Source: a virus. From it: DNA of 64,000 bases. Location: IMG/VR virus record IMGVR_UViG_3300009428_000004, positions 27,018 through 91,017 of that record, one strand, 5' to 3'. The stretch's first letter is position 1. Each line of letters starts with the position of its first letter. Below are positions 36,168 to 44,198 of this stretch, piece by piece. The notes under the pieces are model-generated. The model was not told the DNA's origin and did no database searches. It saw nothing but the letters and a program-made list of their open reading frames with translations. The position numbers and the translations under genes were made by a program.

Positions 36168-37228
36168 TTTTTAACCTTAAATTTTGTATCGTTTGGATAT
36201 TCACCAGCTTTAGAATTTCTCAACTCAATCACATAATCCTCAACGTCATTGCTACACAATATAGTGATCTGCTTGGACGTTTTTGTAGGATACCTTATGC
36301 TATTAACTCGTATATTTTTAGATAGCTTATCCAACTTCGTTTTTCCTAACCAGAAGACTTTCCATCCACTAGTTAATCGTCTCACATAGAAGTAGTTCAT
36401 ACCCCAGGCTCTGTTGAAAATCTTTTCGATTTCTCTTGCGTTAACTCTAGAGACTGAAAGCTTTGGTCTACCTATACTAGCAGTATTTATATTACCTCGT
36501 TCATCGAACCCCGATTGGACTTTATTCAAGTCTACGCCAAAAGTGTTTAAGAATGTAGCACCTTCAGAATCTGGCTGAAGATTTCCTTCTTTATCAAAGA
36601 GTGATGCGGCACCAGAGTACGAACTAAACGTATTGCCTTTAATATCTTTAAGTGAGATGTACCAAGTATTTCTTTGAGAATCAGTGAGAATGATGTCTCC
36701 AATAATAGCACCCAAATCTGCAATGGGAACGCCTTCTTTCTTAGTAGCACCACGTCTCTGCGTAGCACTCACTATCTCTGAACTAGCAAATGGAGCGTGT
36801 GATTCGTTCATCATGGTAACTACTTTAGCTATCTCAGAGTTGCCTCTGGTCTTAAAGTAATCGTCTAGATTTGTCACTGTGCGTGTTTCAAACCTTTCGC
36901 CAGCATTCGCACCACGAGCAATGATTATATCAAACATTTGCCTATCAAAGATGAAAGAGTAACTAGGAAACTTAGAACTGTTTGGAGATATTTCATTGTA
37001 CTTGATCTGCGTAATCTTAGGGTCTTGTCTTAGCTTATTACTCAGATGTGCGATACACGCTTTACTTGTATCTAGTTCTTTGTTTATGAGATTTAACCTG
37101 TACTCTCGATAGCGTTTATCATTAGAACCTGGTTTGCCTTTTGGAAACCGAGCGTTAAGCTCATAGTTCTTATTTTTTACCATAGAGTTCAGATTCTCTC
37201 CAAGTTTTTGATATACTTCTGCGCTCAT
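36164..37228 (-). CDS. late hypothetical protein, possible second nuclease-like fold
   Basis: A 354-residue basic soluble protein. A-N-A-G-E-R-F-E-T, G-D-I-I-L-T-D and W-Y-I-S-L-K-D-I-K-G are placed like the helix Glu, Asp and x-x-K of a restriction-endonuclease fold, similar in order to the adjacent gene, but the central Glu is Ser here. It lacks a capsid-targeting-like start (M-S-A-E-V-Y-Q-K). It might be the partner of the 267-aa protein. Confidence 0.6.
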   Translation of the reverse strand: MSAEVYQKLGENLNSMVKNKNYELNARFPKGKPGSNDKRYREYRLNLINKELDTSKACIAHLSNKLRQDPKITQIKYNEISPNSSKFPSYSFIFDRQMFDIIIARGANAGERFETRTVTNLDDYFKTRGNSEIAKVVTMMNESHAPFASSEIVSATQRRGATKKEGVPIADLGAIIGDIILTDSQRNTWYISLKDIKGNTFSSYSGAASLFDKEGNLQPDSEGATFLNTFGVDLNKVQSGFDERGNINTASIGRPKLSVSRVNAREIEKIFNRAWGMNYFYVRRLTSGWKVFWLGKTKLDKLSKNIRVNSIRYPTKTSKQITILCSNDVEDYVIELRNSKAGEYPNDTKFKVKK

Positions 37229-37254
37229 GGGTCAGTAGAATCCTTATGTTTCTA

Positions 37255-37461
37255 CTATTTATCGATCAGGTTATTTTGGTTAGTCTCGACATGCTCTTCG
37301 ACTATAGCTTGAATCAAAGACAATCGTCCTTCGGAGATATGCTCTTCTAGTCGATAAATCTTGATTAACTCTTCCAATCTATCTGCTATAGACTTCCAGG
37401 GTTCTTTGGTTACCCATTGTTCCATTGACCTTAATTTACTAACCATTTGATCATCGGTCAT
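37255..37461 (-). CDS. small helical hypothetical protein, 68 aa
   Basis: Acidic and helical, with I-A-D-R-L-E-E-L-I-K-I-Y-R-L-E-E-H-I as a possible coiled coil. ATG overlaps the stop of the next gene upstream (ATGA). No family recognised. Confidence 0.7.
   Translation of the reverse strand: MTDDQMVSKLRSMEQWVTKEPWKSIADRLEELIKIYRLEEHISEGRLSLIQAIVEEHVETNQNNLIDK
37256..37263 (-). promoter_or_regulatory. late-promoter-like box GATAAATA
   Basis: One mismatch to the late consensus, 28 bases upstream of the 354-aa gene and overlapping the stop of the 68-aa gene. Confidence 0.5.
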
Positions 37462-37622
37462 ACTGTAGCCTCTTTATGATCTTGAACACCATCCCATCTG
37501 AAGAAAGCCACTCGTTCACTGCACCAGTACCATCCCATATACTTTTGATCTTCTTGTTTCAGATCGCTTTCGTGATACTTCCTTCCTTGTCTGTCTATTG
37601 TCACATCTACTTCATTACTCAT
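37458..37622 (-). CDS. small Trp-rich hypothetical protein, 54 aa
   Basis: The frame contains K-Y-M-G-W-Y-W-C-S-E-R-V-A-F-F-R-W-D-G-V. It fills the space between two real genes, and its stop overlaps the next ATG (ATGA). Function unknown. Confidence 0.65.
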   Translation of the reverse strand: MSNEVDVTIDRQGRKYHESDLKQEDQKYMGWYWCSERVAFFRWDGVQDHKEATV

Positions 37623-37631
37623 ATTATTTCC

Positions 37632-38051
37632 TCATTTAGCCATTCTTGCTATTTCTATTGCTTGCTGTTGGTTGGTGATAGGTACTGCATTTGACTTGTG
37701 CATGGTGGCAATTCCGACGATGTAGTTTCCTGTGTACACTGGATTCTCTCGTTTTCTTCCCGATTGCGGGATTCCATGAACTGGGCTCTTCTGCGTGTTT
37801 GACGGATAATGCGGTTGCGGAACTGTTGGCGTCGGTTCATAAGGTACAAATTTCCTTTTAGTAGGCTTTAGTTTACCAGATATATATGCAACATATCTAT
37901 CCAGTGTGTCAAACTGACATGAGTGTAAATGCTTACGCCTCATCTCTTTATTATATCTTCTCCACTCGATCTCTACTTTAGACATATCAAGTTTCTTGAT
38001 CTTGCGTTTGCTCGTAGGAACGTACACGCCTTTTATCATGTGCATACTCAT
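37632..38051 (-). CDS. conserved T4-like marine phage protein, 139 aa
   Basis: The protein starts M-S-M-H-M-I-K-G-V-Y-V-P-T and ends Y-T-G-N-Y-I-V-G-I-A-T-M-H-K-S-N-A-V-P-I. The C-terminal motif G-I-A-T-M-H-K-S-N-A-V-P is one I recall as almost universal in marine T4-like phages, with no known function. GAGGAG precedes the first ATG, and its promoter lies at 38081-38109. Confidence 0.85.
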   Translation of the reverse strand: MSMHMIKGVYVPTSKRKIKKLDMSKVEIEWRRYNKEMRRKHLHSCQFDTLDRYVAYISGKLKPTKRKFVPYEPTPTVPQPHYPSNTQKSPVHGIPQSGRKRENPVYTGNYIVGIATMHKSNAVPITNQQQAIEIARMAK

Positions 38052-38080
38052 ATGTATACTCCTCTATAAACTATGTTACC

Positions 38081-38109
38081 ATTATGCACTATTTTATGCA
38101 GTTTGTCAA
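38081..38109 (-). promoter_or_regulatory. sigma-70-like promoter
   Basis: TTGACA (38109-38104), 17-bp spacer, CATAAT (38086-38081) on the minus strand, with an A-rich upstream tract. Confidence 0.8.
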
Positions 38110-38164
38110 GAAATATTTTTATTTTTATTTTTTTATGGAAACGCTTGACTCAGGTTTTCTTTTG

Positions 38165-38172
38165 TATAAATA
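38165..38172 (+). promoter_or_regulatory. late promoter TATAAATA on the plus strand
   Basis: Exact late consensus on the plus strand, opposite to all neighbouring genes; it opens a short unit that ends at the 38304-38337 terminator. Confidence 0.75.
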
Positions 38173-38215
38173 ACAGCATGGGTGCGTGTTAATGTGTAAT
38201 ACACAAGAGGCAAGT

Positions 38216-38305
38216 GTGATCGGTAATAATCAACTCACAGAAGGAATAGCATACGTTACATCTTTGATGTCCGTGGGGTTCGGGTATGCCACGCAAACTA
38301 TCTAA
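38216..38305 (+). CDS. 29-residue late peptide on the plus strand (GTG start)
   Basis: GTG 38216 has AGAGG five bases upstream. The peptide begins I-G-N-N-Q-L-T-E-G and continues with a moderately hydrophobic segment (I-A-Y-V-T-S-L-M-S-V-G-F-G-Y). The stop at 38303-38305 touches the terminator. Promoter, ribosome site, frame and terminator are all in register, which is why I accept so short a frame. Without the frame the unit would be a roughly 160-base late sRNA. Confidence 0.5.
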   Translation: MIGNNQLTEGIAYVTSLMSVGFGYATQTI

Positions 38306-38337
38306 AAAAAGGCAATCTTAACGACTGCCTTTTTTTT
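38304..38337 (+). terminator. strong bidirectional rho-independent terminator
   Basis: AAAGGCA (38308-38314) pairs with TGCCTTT (38326-38332) and is flanked by A7 and T8 runs, so it works on both strands: for the plus-strand late unit and for genes from 38341 upward on the minus strand. Confidence 0.92.
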
Positions 38338-38340
38338 GGT

Positions 38341-38514
38341 TTAGATACCTTCAACTTCATCTAATCTACGCACCTCAAACTCTTCGATCAAACTACTTTC
38401 TTCGTTCAATCTCCTGGCTAGAACAGTAGCTTTACTTAATGTACCAGTATAGTAGACTGTCATATCCTTTCTTTCTAACACCACATATTCATAACACGGC
38501 ACTAGTGTCAGCAT
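38341..38514 (-). CDS. small hypothetical protein, 57 aa
   Basis: The frame reads M-L-T-L-V-P-C-Y-E-Y-V-V-L-E-R-K, then a charged helix with L-A-R-R-L-N-E-E. It starts one base after the stop of the upstream gene and ends just before the terminator. No family recognised. Confidence 0.65.
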   Translation of the reverse strand: MLTLVPCYEYVVLERKDMTVYYTGTLSKATVLARRLNEESSLIEEFEVRRLDEVEGI

Positions 38515-38515
38515 T

Positions 38516-38764
38516 TTACTTTTCCTCGAGCCTCGAAAGCCTCTCTTCTAATTCATCTATTCTCTTAGCGATATTAGGATACTTAGTTTTCCAAGCAATA
38601 CCTTCTTTATCCAAAATATCGATACCATATCTCTCAGTTGCCCAATCAGCAATAGAATCAAACTGATTGTAGCACCAAACTCCTGCTCGGGTATCTTTAA
38701 ACCAAGCAGTTGATGCCGCACCTAATAGTGCTCCTGCTATATTACTTACTATCCATAACCACAT
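38516..38764 (-). CDS. small membrane plus coiled-coil protein, 82 aa
   Basis: An N-terminal hydrophobic segment (about residues 2-20), F-K-D-T-R-A-G-V-W-C-Y, R-Y-G-I-D-I-L and a C-terminal coiled coil (E-L-E-E-R-L-S-R-L-E). I recall the pattern from marine T4-like phages. AAGGAG precedes the ATG; function unknown. Confidence 0.75.
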   Translation of the reverse strand: MWLWIVSNIAGALLGAASTAWFKDTRAGVWCYNQFDSIADWATERYGIDILDKEGIAWKTKYPNIAKRIDELEERLSRLEEK

Positions 38765-38775
38765 ATGATGTCTCC

Positions 38776-40212
38776 TTACTTTAGTTCACCAAAGTCTGGC
38801 TTACTTTTTGTTTTGTTTTGACGGTATGATAAGATATTATCTTTGTTCTCGCCCTTCTCTGCTTTCATTCTATCACCGAAAGAACCCTTATCTGCAACAG
38901 GTGTACTAGAATCATTAACTAGATCCTGTGCGCTATCTTCCGCATCAAATAACTTCATCTTAGACCTATCAACACCGATGACAAATCTCTTAAGGTAATT
39001 GGTATCACCCCATCGATTTTTCAACTGCTTGACCATCAACTGTCCAAGACCCTCAAGTTCTTCTGTAGATATCAAGCCAAACATAAAGTCAGCAGTAGCA
39101 GGTAGACCAAAAGACTCAGAAGTATCTTCGAGGTTTAAGTCTGAACTACTGTAACCAGTACGAGTTGTTTGAGTAGCACTCAGAATGGGAACGTTGAATT
39201 CGACTGCAAGACCACGAAGTTCTTCAGCAATCGCTTTGATCAACGTGTAAGAGTTGACATTAGCACCAGCTTTCATCCTAGAACTTGTACATATATTTAG
39301 ATAATCGATGTACACAATATCAGGAACAAAGTTCTTCTTTAGCTTTAACTCATTTAACAAGTGTCTAAAATGTGCAGAACCAGCACTGGCAGTAGGATAC
39401 TCTTTAACGATCAACTTACCAGTAGTCTTTGCTTTGACTCTACCGATACGCTTCATGAATACATCCTTAGGCATATCTTGTAGACTATCCATAGTAGCAT
39501 TCATTAAGTTAGCATCGATACGTTCAGATATTTTCTCTTCAGCCATTTCCATAGTGATATACAAAACATTCTTACCATCCATAAGATTGGCTGCCGCACA
39601 ATGCGTCATAAACAATGTCTTACCAACACCAGTACCTGCTAGACAGATACTCAAAGACTTTCTAGATAAACCACCTTTAGTGATCTTATTAAGTAGATCG
39701 AGATCAAAGGGTACCTTATCTTCTTTACTATGATAAAACTCATATCGACTTTCAGTGTCTTCTAGGAAGTCATGACCAATAGCTTGATCGAATGACACAC
39801 CTAAAGCTTTAGATAGGAGATCAGGAATAGACCCCTTATCTAGTTCTTTGTGATTACCATCTAGCACTAGAATAGACTCACGCACTGCATTAAAGACTGC
39901 TTTATCTTGGCAGAACTTCTCTGTCTTATCTACAATCCAGTCAAGATCAGTTTTATGATCATACTCTAAACCGTCAATCAAACTTACGATTTGTTGATAC
40001 TGATCATCGCTGATATTGTCTTTCTCTTCGATAGCGATACGTAAGGCTTCTCTAGTAGGAATACCGTTGTAATCTTCGATATACTTCAGAATAGACCTGT
40101 ACACCATTTTGTCACTGAAGTCGCCAAAGTATTCTTCAGTTAGAAAGGGTATGACTCTCCGCATGTAATCTTCATTGTGTAATAATCCCGCAAGTACGGT
40201 ATTCTCAATCAT
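38776..40212 (-). CDS. 41: replicative DNA helicase (gp41, DnaB-like)
   Basis: The RecA-type core has Walker A G-T-G-V-G-K-T (193-199), Walker B I-V-Y-I-D-Y-L and S-A-T-Q-T-T-R as the glutamine switch. The N-terminal 150 residues are the helical DnaB-type domain. gp41 unwinds the fork ahead of gp43 and partners gp61 primase. It follows uvsX by two bases. Confidence 0.95.
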   Translation of the reverse strand: MIENTVLAGLLHNEDYMRRVIPFLTEEYFGDFSDKMVYRSILKYIEDYNGIPTREALRIAIEEKDNISDDQYQQIVSLIDGLEYDHKTDLDWIVDKTEKFCQDKAVFNAVRESILVLDGNHKELDKGSIPDLLSKALGVSFDQAIGHDFLEDTESRYEFYHSKEDKVPFDLDLLNKITKGGLSRKSLSICLAGTGVGKTLFMTHCAAANLMDGKNVLYITMEMAEEKISERIDANLMNATMDSLQDMPKDVFMKRIGRVKAKTTGKLIVKEYPTASAGSAHFRHLLNELKLKKNFVPDIVYIDYLNICTSSRMKAGANVNSYTLIKAIAEELRGLAVEFNVPILSATQTTRTGYSSSDLNLEDTSESFGLPATADFMFGLISTEELEGLGQLMVKQLKNRWGDTNYLKRFVIGVDRSKMKLFDAEDSAQDLVNDSSTPVADKGSFGDRMKAEKGENKDNILSYRQNKTKSKPDFGELK

Positions 40213-40214
40213 TG

Positions 40215-41315
40215 TTATACTGTCTCCTCAGTATTGACGACAGGAGCTTCTTCAATGTGTTCTGGGATCTGACTATCGTCATCACTCATAAGACCATTAG
40301 AAGCCATTTTATAACGAGACTCGATAAAGTTAGCTAGGTCTGTTTTTTGAAACATCATTAGCCAGAAATCTTTATTGTCTACAATTTCTTTGGCTCTCAT
40401 CATCTTATCACAGAGAACTTCACCAGTTGCAGGATTCAGTGCTTCGTACCAACCAACTTTAGGCTTGACTACATAACCACCCTTCTCAGCAACTTCAAGT
40501 AGACCAGACCACTTCATGATACCACCTTCAAAGGTAACCATGATTGGAATCTTAGACTTCTCACGGACGTGTCTTGACTTCTCGATGTTAATGACGAAGT
40601 TATATCCACGAATCTCAGTACCGTCTTTATCTTGTTGACGACCAATAATCCAAATAGCATCAGCAGAGTAATACGCACCAGTACCACCAGATACGACATC
40701 TTTAGGATATAAACCAATCTCTTTATAAGTGTGGTTCACACAGATCATTGGAATATCTTTCAGATTCAAGTGAGGTGTTACAATACGAAACAGAGATTTC
40801 ATCTGCTTTGCACGTGACATGTCAGCTACAGACTTGCCATCCATTGCATCGTCTACTTCTTTCTTAGACGCTAAGTTACCAATAGAATCGATAACAATAC
40901 AAACGTTGTCTTTCTTATCGAGGTCATTCAACTGCTTAGTGATATCAAACTTCAATTGTTCAACATCAGTAATCGGTGTGTGAATAACTCGATTCATATC
41001 AATACCGAAAGACTTGAAGTATTCTGGTGGTGTACCAAACTCACTATCATAAAATAGAATGACACCGTCTTTATGCTTCTTCTGGTGTGCGGCTGCCATA
41101 AGCAACGCAAACGCAGATTTGAAGTGTTTAGATGGACCCGCTAACATCAGCAGTCCAGGTGAAATACCACCGTCAACTCTGCCAGACAGAGCAACGTTTA
41201 CCATTGGCACGGATGTTGGTGACATATCTTTCTTACCGAACACTTTCGAGTCCATAATAGGAGCAGTCTGCTTAATAGTAGTGTTCCTAGCTAATTTTTC
41301 CATCAATGATGACAT
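40215..41315 (-). CDS. uvsX: UvsX RecA-like recombinase
   Basis: Walker A is G-P-S-K-H-F-K-S (60-67), as in T4 UvsX, and Walker B is C-I-V-I-D-S-I-G. The acidic C-terminus (E-E-A-P-V-V-N-T-E-E) is typical. It catalyses strand exchange for recombination-dependent replication with UvsY. A perfect early promoter lies just upstream. Confidence 0.95.
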   Translation of the reverse strand: MSSLMEKLARNTTIKQTAPIMDSKVFGKKDMSPTSVPMVNVALSGRVDGGISPGLLMLAGPSKHFKSAFALLMAAAHQKKHKDGVILFYDSEFGTPPEYFKSFGIDMNRVIHTPITDVEQLKFDITKQLNDLDKKDNVCIVIDSIGNLASKKEVDDAMDGKSVADMSRAKQMKSLFRIVTPHLNLKDIPMICVNHTYKEIGLYPKDVVSGGTGAYYSADAIWIIGRQQDKDGTEIRGYNFVINIEKSRHVREKSKIPIMVTFEGGIMKWSGLLEVAEKGGYVVKPKVGWYEALNPATGEVLCDKMMRAKEIVDNKDFWLMMFQKTDLANFIESRYKMASNGLMSDDDSQIPEHIEEAPVVNTEETV

Positions 41316-41355
41316 TTATAATTCTCCATAGTTTAAATTCTGTTGTACTGCGACT

Positions 41356-41384
41356 ATTATAACATCATGCATCGTAAATGTCAA
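41356..41384 (-). promoter_or_regulatory. perfect sigma-70 promoter for uvsX
   Basis: TTGACA (41384-41379), 17-bp spacer, TATAAT (41361-41356) on the minus strand, overlapping the 3' end of the 87-aa gene. Confidence 0.9.
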
Positions 41385-41628
41385 ACAATTTCTTCTCAAA
41401 TTGTTCGATCTTTGCTGTGCGGTTTGGCCAAAGAATGTACTCTTTCTCTGGGTTTGCCTTAAGGTTATTAAGCAGTGGTGTTATTGAGTTGTAAAGCCTG
41501 TCAAGCTTGTCTTGTAGGTCTGTTGCTGTACCACTCTCTTGAGCAACTTTTGCCTGCGCTTGTTGCACGACCTCCAGTTCTGTTTCATCAACGGCAGTAA
41601 AGCCGAAGTCAAATATATCTTCTGTCAT
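41365..41628 (-). CDS. conserved small protein between gene 43 and uvsX
   Basis: An 87-residue protein with an acidic start (T-E-D-I-F-D-F-G-F), a helical middle and Y-I-L-W-P-N-R-T-A-K-I-E-Q-F, which I recall as conserved at this position in marine T4-like phages. ATGA overlap with gene 43. Function unknown; its position suggests an accessory replication role. Confidence 0.8.
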   Translation of the reverse strand: MTEDIFDFGFTAVDETELEVVQQAQAKVAQESGTATDLQDKLDRLYNSITPLLNNLKANPEKEYILWPNRTAKIEQFEKKLFDIYDA

Positions 41629-44132
41629 GAGAAAAATCCTTCTAATGTGTTTATGTATTCAAGTTCCCAGTTTATGGCGTCAGATACCATCTTCAATGGG
41701 TCTTTGAATGTTTTGTTGAATTGCATATCGTAATCAATATGACTATCTAAGTCAAACTCTTTTGGCAAGAACTGTGGGAAAGATATGATGTTCTCCATTA
41801 AAGGATTAGGCATCTTCATGTAACAAAACTTAACCTTACTACCATTCTTAATCTCTTCCATAGACAGCTTCTTTTCTTTCATAAGCTTATTGAAAAGTAA
41901 AGCACCTCTGACGTGGATAGGAGTACCTTTCTTGTATATCGTATGCTTATCATTCCATTTATTGATGTCGCTGACACCACGAGGAAACGATACGTCCTCT
42001 GCTGGCAAAGATTTGAACTCTTCATAGAAGTCAGCCACGAATGACTGTAGTTCTACTTCTGTAGAATTTAGCATGATGCTGTAAGCCTTTTTAAACTTAT
42101 CACGCACAACTTGAGGAGTTGATGATTTCACAGCCTCGATACCCATAACTTTAAGCTTAGGCTCTGCGTACTGTACACCCTCATTATTATGAACGTTAAG
42201 TATATAGCGTTTCTTTGCCATCCAGATACCCTTATCTGCGATAGCTTCACGTGCCATAACCATTCTATTTTCATAAGCATTCATTTGAGTAAACATATCA
42301 TTGTACGACTTCTGTAGAAGAGGCACAAGCTTTTGCTCACATGCTTGATCGATGAACTTTACGGGATCTGTTGGTTTGACTGCATCAACAAGAGGTCCCA
42401 TGTTCACGTATAAAGAGTCAGTATCCATAGCGATAACATAGTCTTCATCATCAGATTTGAGAATAGTATTCAATGCCTTGTTCATGGCTTTCTCAGCCCA
42501 CTTGATAGACAACTGACCAGACAGCGTAATGCCCTCTGCAATTCTCATATCGAAGTATCTGAAGTATTGATTGCCTAATGCACCATAAAGCGAGTTAAGC
42601 AAAATCTTAACAGCCTGCTGAGTATTCTCAAGTCTATTTATTTCTCTCAACATCTCTGGAGACTTCTTCTTCTCGTATTCTGACTTGAGGGAAAGCATCT
42701 CGTTTTTGATGCCACGTCTCTCATCGTACAGACCAATAATGATCGTAGGTAATACACCACGAACGTCTTTACGATACATAGAACCGTTGACAGCAACAGA
42801 TAGATCACGCTCACGTACATCTTCACGTATTGGGTTATTGAGATAATGCTCAACACCACTTGCAGTAAAGTCATCACCACCTGAAACTAAAGTCTCGGGT
42901 GACATGTTGTACTGAACAATCAGATTGGGATATAGTGAGTTAAGGTCAAATGATGTTACCCATTCAGTCATGCCTACCTTAGGCTCTTTAACATAACCAC
43001 CAGGATACGATTCTTTATGTTTGCGTACCGAAGGTGGAACAGCGATCTTTCTCTCACTGAGATATCGATAGATGATTGAATCCCATATGCCAGTTGTACC
43101 GAATGCATCGTTATAGTTTACACCGCCCTTGTATGCAACGATCAACGCCAAGTCCATAAGACCAGTCTGTATGTCAATCTGATCTACTACCTGAACATCA
43201 CGAATATTATAGTCGATGAACTTCTGGTGATTAGCTTTGTACAAACCGTGTAAAGAACCGTACTCAGAATAAGACAGCTTCTTGGTACCTAGAACAACAG
43301 CGGCAATATTATCTAGAGCATAAGATGCTTGATTGCCATATGTAAAACCAAATTTCTGAAACAGGTCAAAGTAATCTACTTGCTGAACACCATATATCTC
43401 ATAAGCATCCATGTCTTTACCCTTGATGCCGATCTGTCGATATTTCGTAATACCGAAAGGCGAGAACTGCTTAACGATCTTATCGCCAAGAATACGAGTA
43501 GTTCTGTTTATCATGTAGGGGATATCGAATAGTCGAATATTCCAACCAGTGATAATATCTGGACAATTGGCATGCCAGAAAGTTAAGAACTTAAGCATGA
43601 GGTCGGACTCATCAGTACATAGGCGATATTGAACCATGTAGCCATCTAGATCAAGCTCACAGTCTTCTAGTCTCCATTCACCTAAACCCCAAACGTGATA
43701 CACTTTAGAAGTACTGCTCTTGTATGCGATAGAAATAATTGGATGCTTTGCTTCACCAGGCTCGGGGAAACCATCATCAGATGCGACCTCAATATCTATA
43801 TTACCGACATTGATACGCTTTAGATCGTAGGGTACTATGCCAGGATACTTATCAGCGATGAACTGAGCTACATAATTGTTGTTGCCATATATCTTAAAAT
43901 TGTCAACGCCCTCGTATCTCTTATTGAACTCTGTGGCTTCTGACATAGAATCAAGTTGAATAGGCTCAACTGAAGCACCATCAAAGCCCTTCCATTCACC
44001 AGGTCCCTTAGTAGAAGGAACGTACATCGTTGGCTTGAATGGGAATTTCTTCATGATGGGTTTGCCATCATCATTGTAGCCACGGAACAATATGTTATTG
44101 CCGTAGCGATTAACGCAAGTATAAAAACTCAA
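41625..44132 (-). CDS. 43: DNA polymerase, family B (gp43; TTG start)
   Basis: Exonuclease motifs are present (N-I-D-I-E-V about residue 111, and I-T-G-W-N-I-R-L-F-D). Polymerase motif A is D-L-N-S-L-Y-P-N, motif B K-I-L-L-N-S-L-Y-G-A and motif C A-M-D-T-D-S-L-Y. The C-terminus ends in a hydrophobic clamp-binding-like peptide (L-E-G-F-F-S). The only start near the N-terminal domain is TTG 44132 with GAGG seven bases upstream, which could restrict expression. 835 residues is close to the T4 enzyme. Confidence 0.97.
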   Translation of the reverse strand: MSFYTCVNRYGNNILFRGYNDDGKPIMKKFPFKPTMYVPSTKGPGEWKGFDGASVEPIQLDSMSEATEFNKRYEGVDNFKIYGNNNYVAQFIADKYPGIVPYDLKRINVGNIDIEVASDDGFPEPGEAKHPIISIAYKSSTSKVYHVWGLGEWRLEDCELDLDGYMVQYRLCTDESDLMLKFLTFWHANCPDIITGWNIRLFDIPYMINRTTRILGDKIVKQFSPFGITKYRQIGIKGKDMDAYEIYGVQQVDYFDLFQKFGFTYGNQASYALDNIAAVVLGTKKLSYSEYGSLHGLYKANHQKFIDYNIRDVQVVDQIDIQTGLMDLALIVAYKGGVNYNDAFGTTGIWDSIIYRYLSERKIAVPPSVRKHKESYPGGYVKEPKVGMTEWVTSFDLNSLYPNLIVQYNMSPETLVSGGDDFTASGVEHYLNNPIREDVRERDLSVAVNGSMYRKDVRGVLPTIIIGLYDERRGIKNEMLSLKSEYEKKKSPEMLREINRLENTQQAVKILLNSLYGALGNQYFRYFDMRIAEGITLSGQLSIKWAEKAMNKALNTILKSDDEDYVIAMDTDSLYVNMGPLVDAVKPTDPVKFIDQACEQKLVPLLQKSYNDMFTQMNAYENRMVMAREAIADKGIWMAKKRYILNVHNNEGVQYAEPKLKVMGIEAVKSSTPQVVRDKFKKAYSIMLNSTEVELQSFVADFYEEFKSLPAEDVSFPRGVSDINKWNDKHTIYKKGTPIHVRGALLFNKLMKEKKLSMEEIKNGSKVKFCYMKMPNPLMENIISFPQFLPKEFDLDSHIDYDMQFNKTFKDPLKMVSDAINWELEYINTLEGFFS

Positions 44133-44164
44133 GATAGAACCTCATTTTGTATGGTATAGTTTAC

Positions 44165-44193
44165 ATTGTACATTATAAGAAACAAAAAGTCAA
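44165..44193 (-). promoter_or_regulatory. sigma-70-like promoter for gene 43
   Basis: TTGACT (44193-44188), 17-bp spacer, TACAAT (44170-44165) on the minus strand. Confidence 0.75.
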
Positions 44194-44198
44194 GTAAA

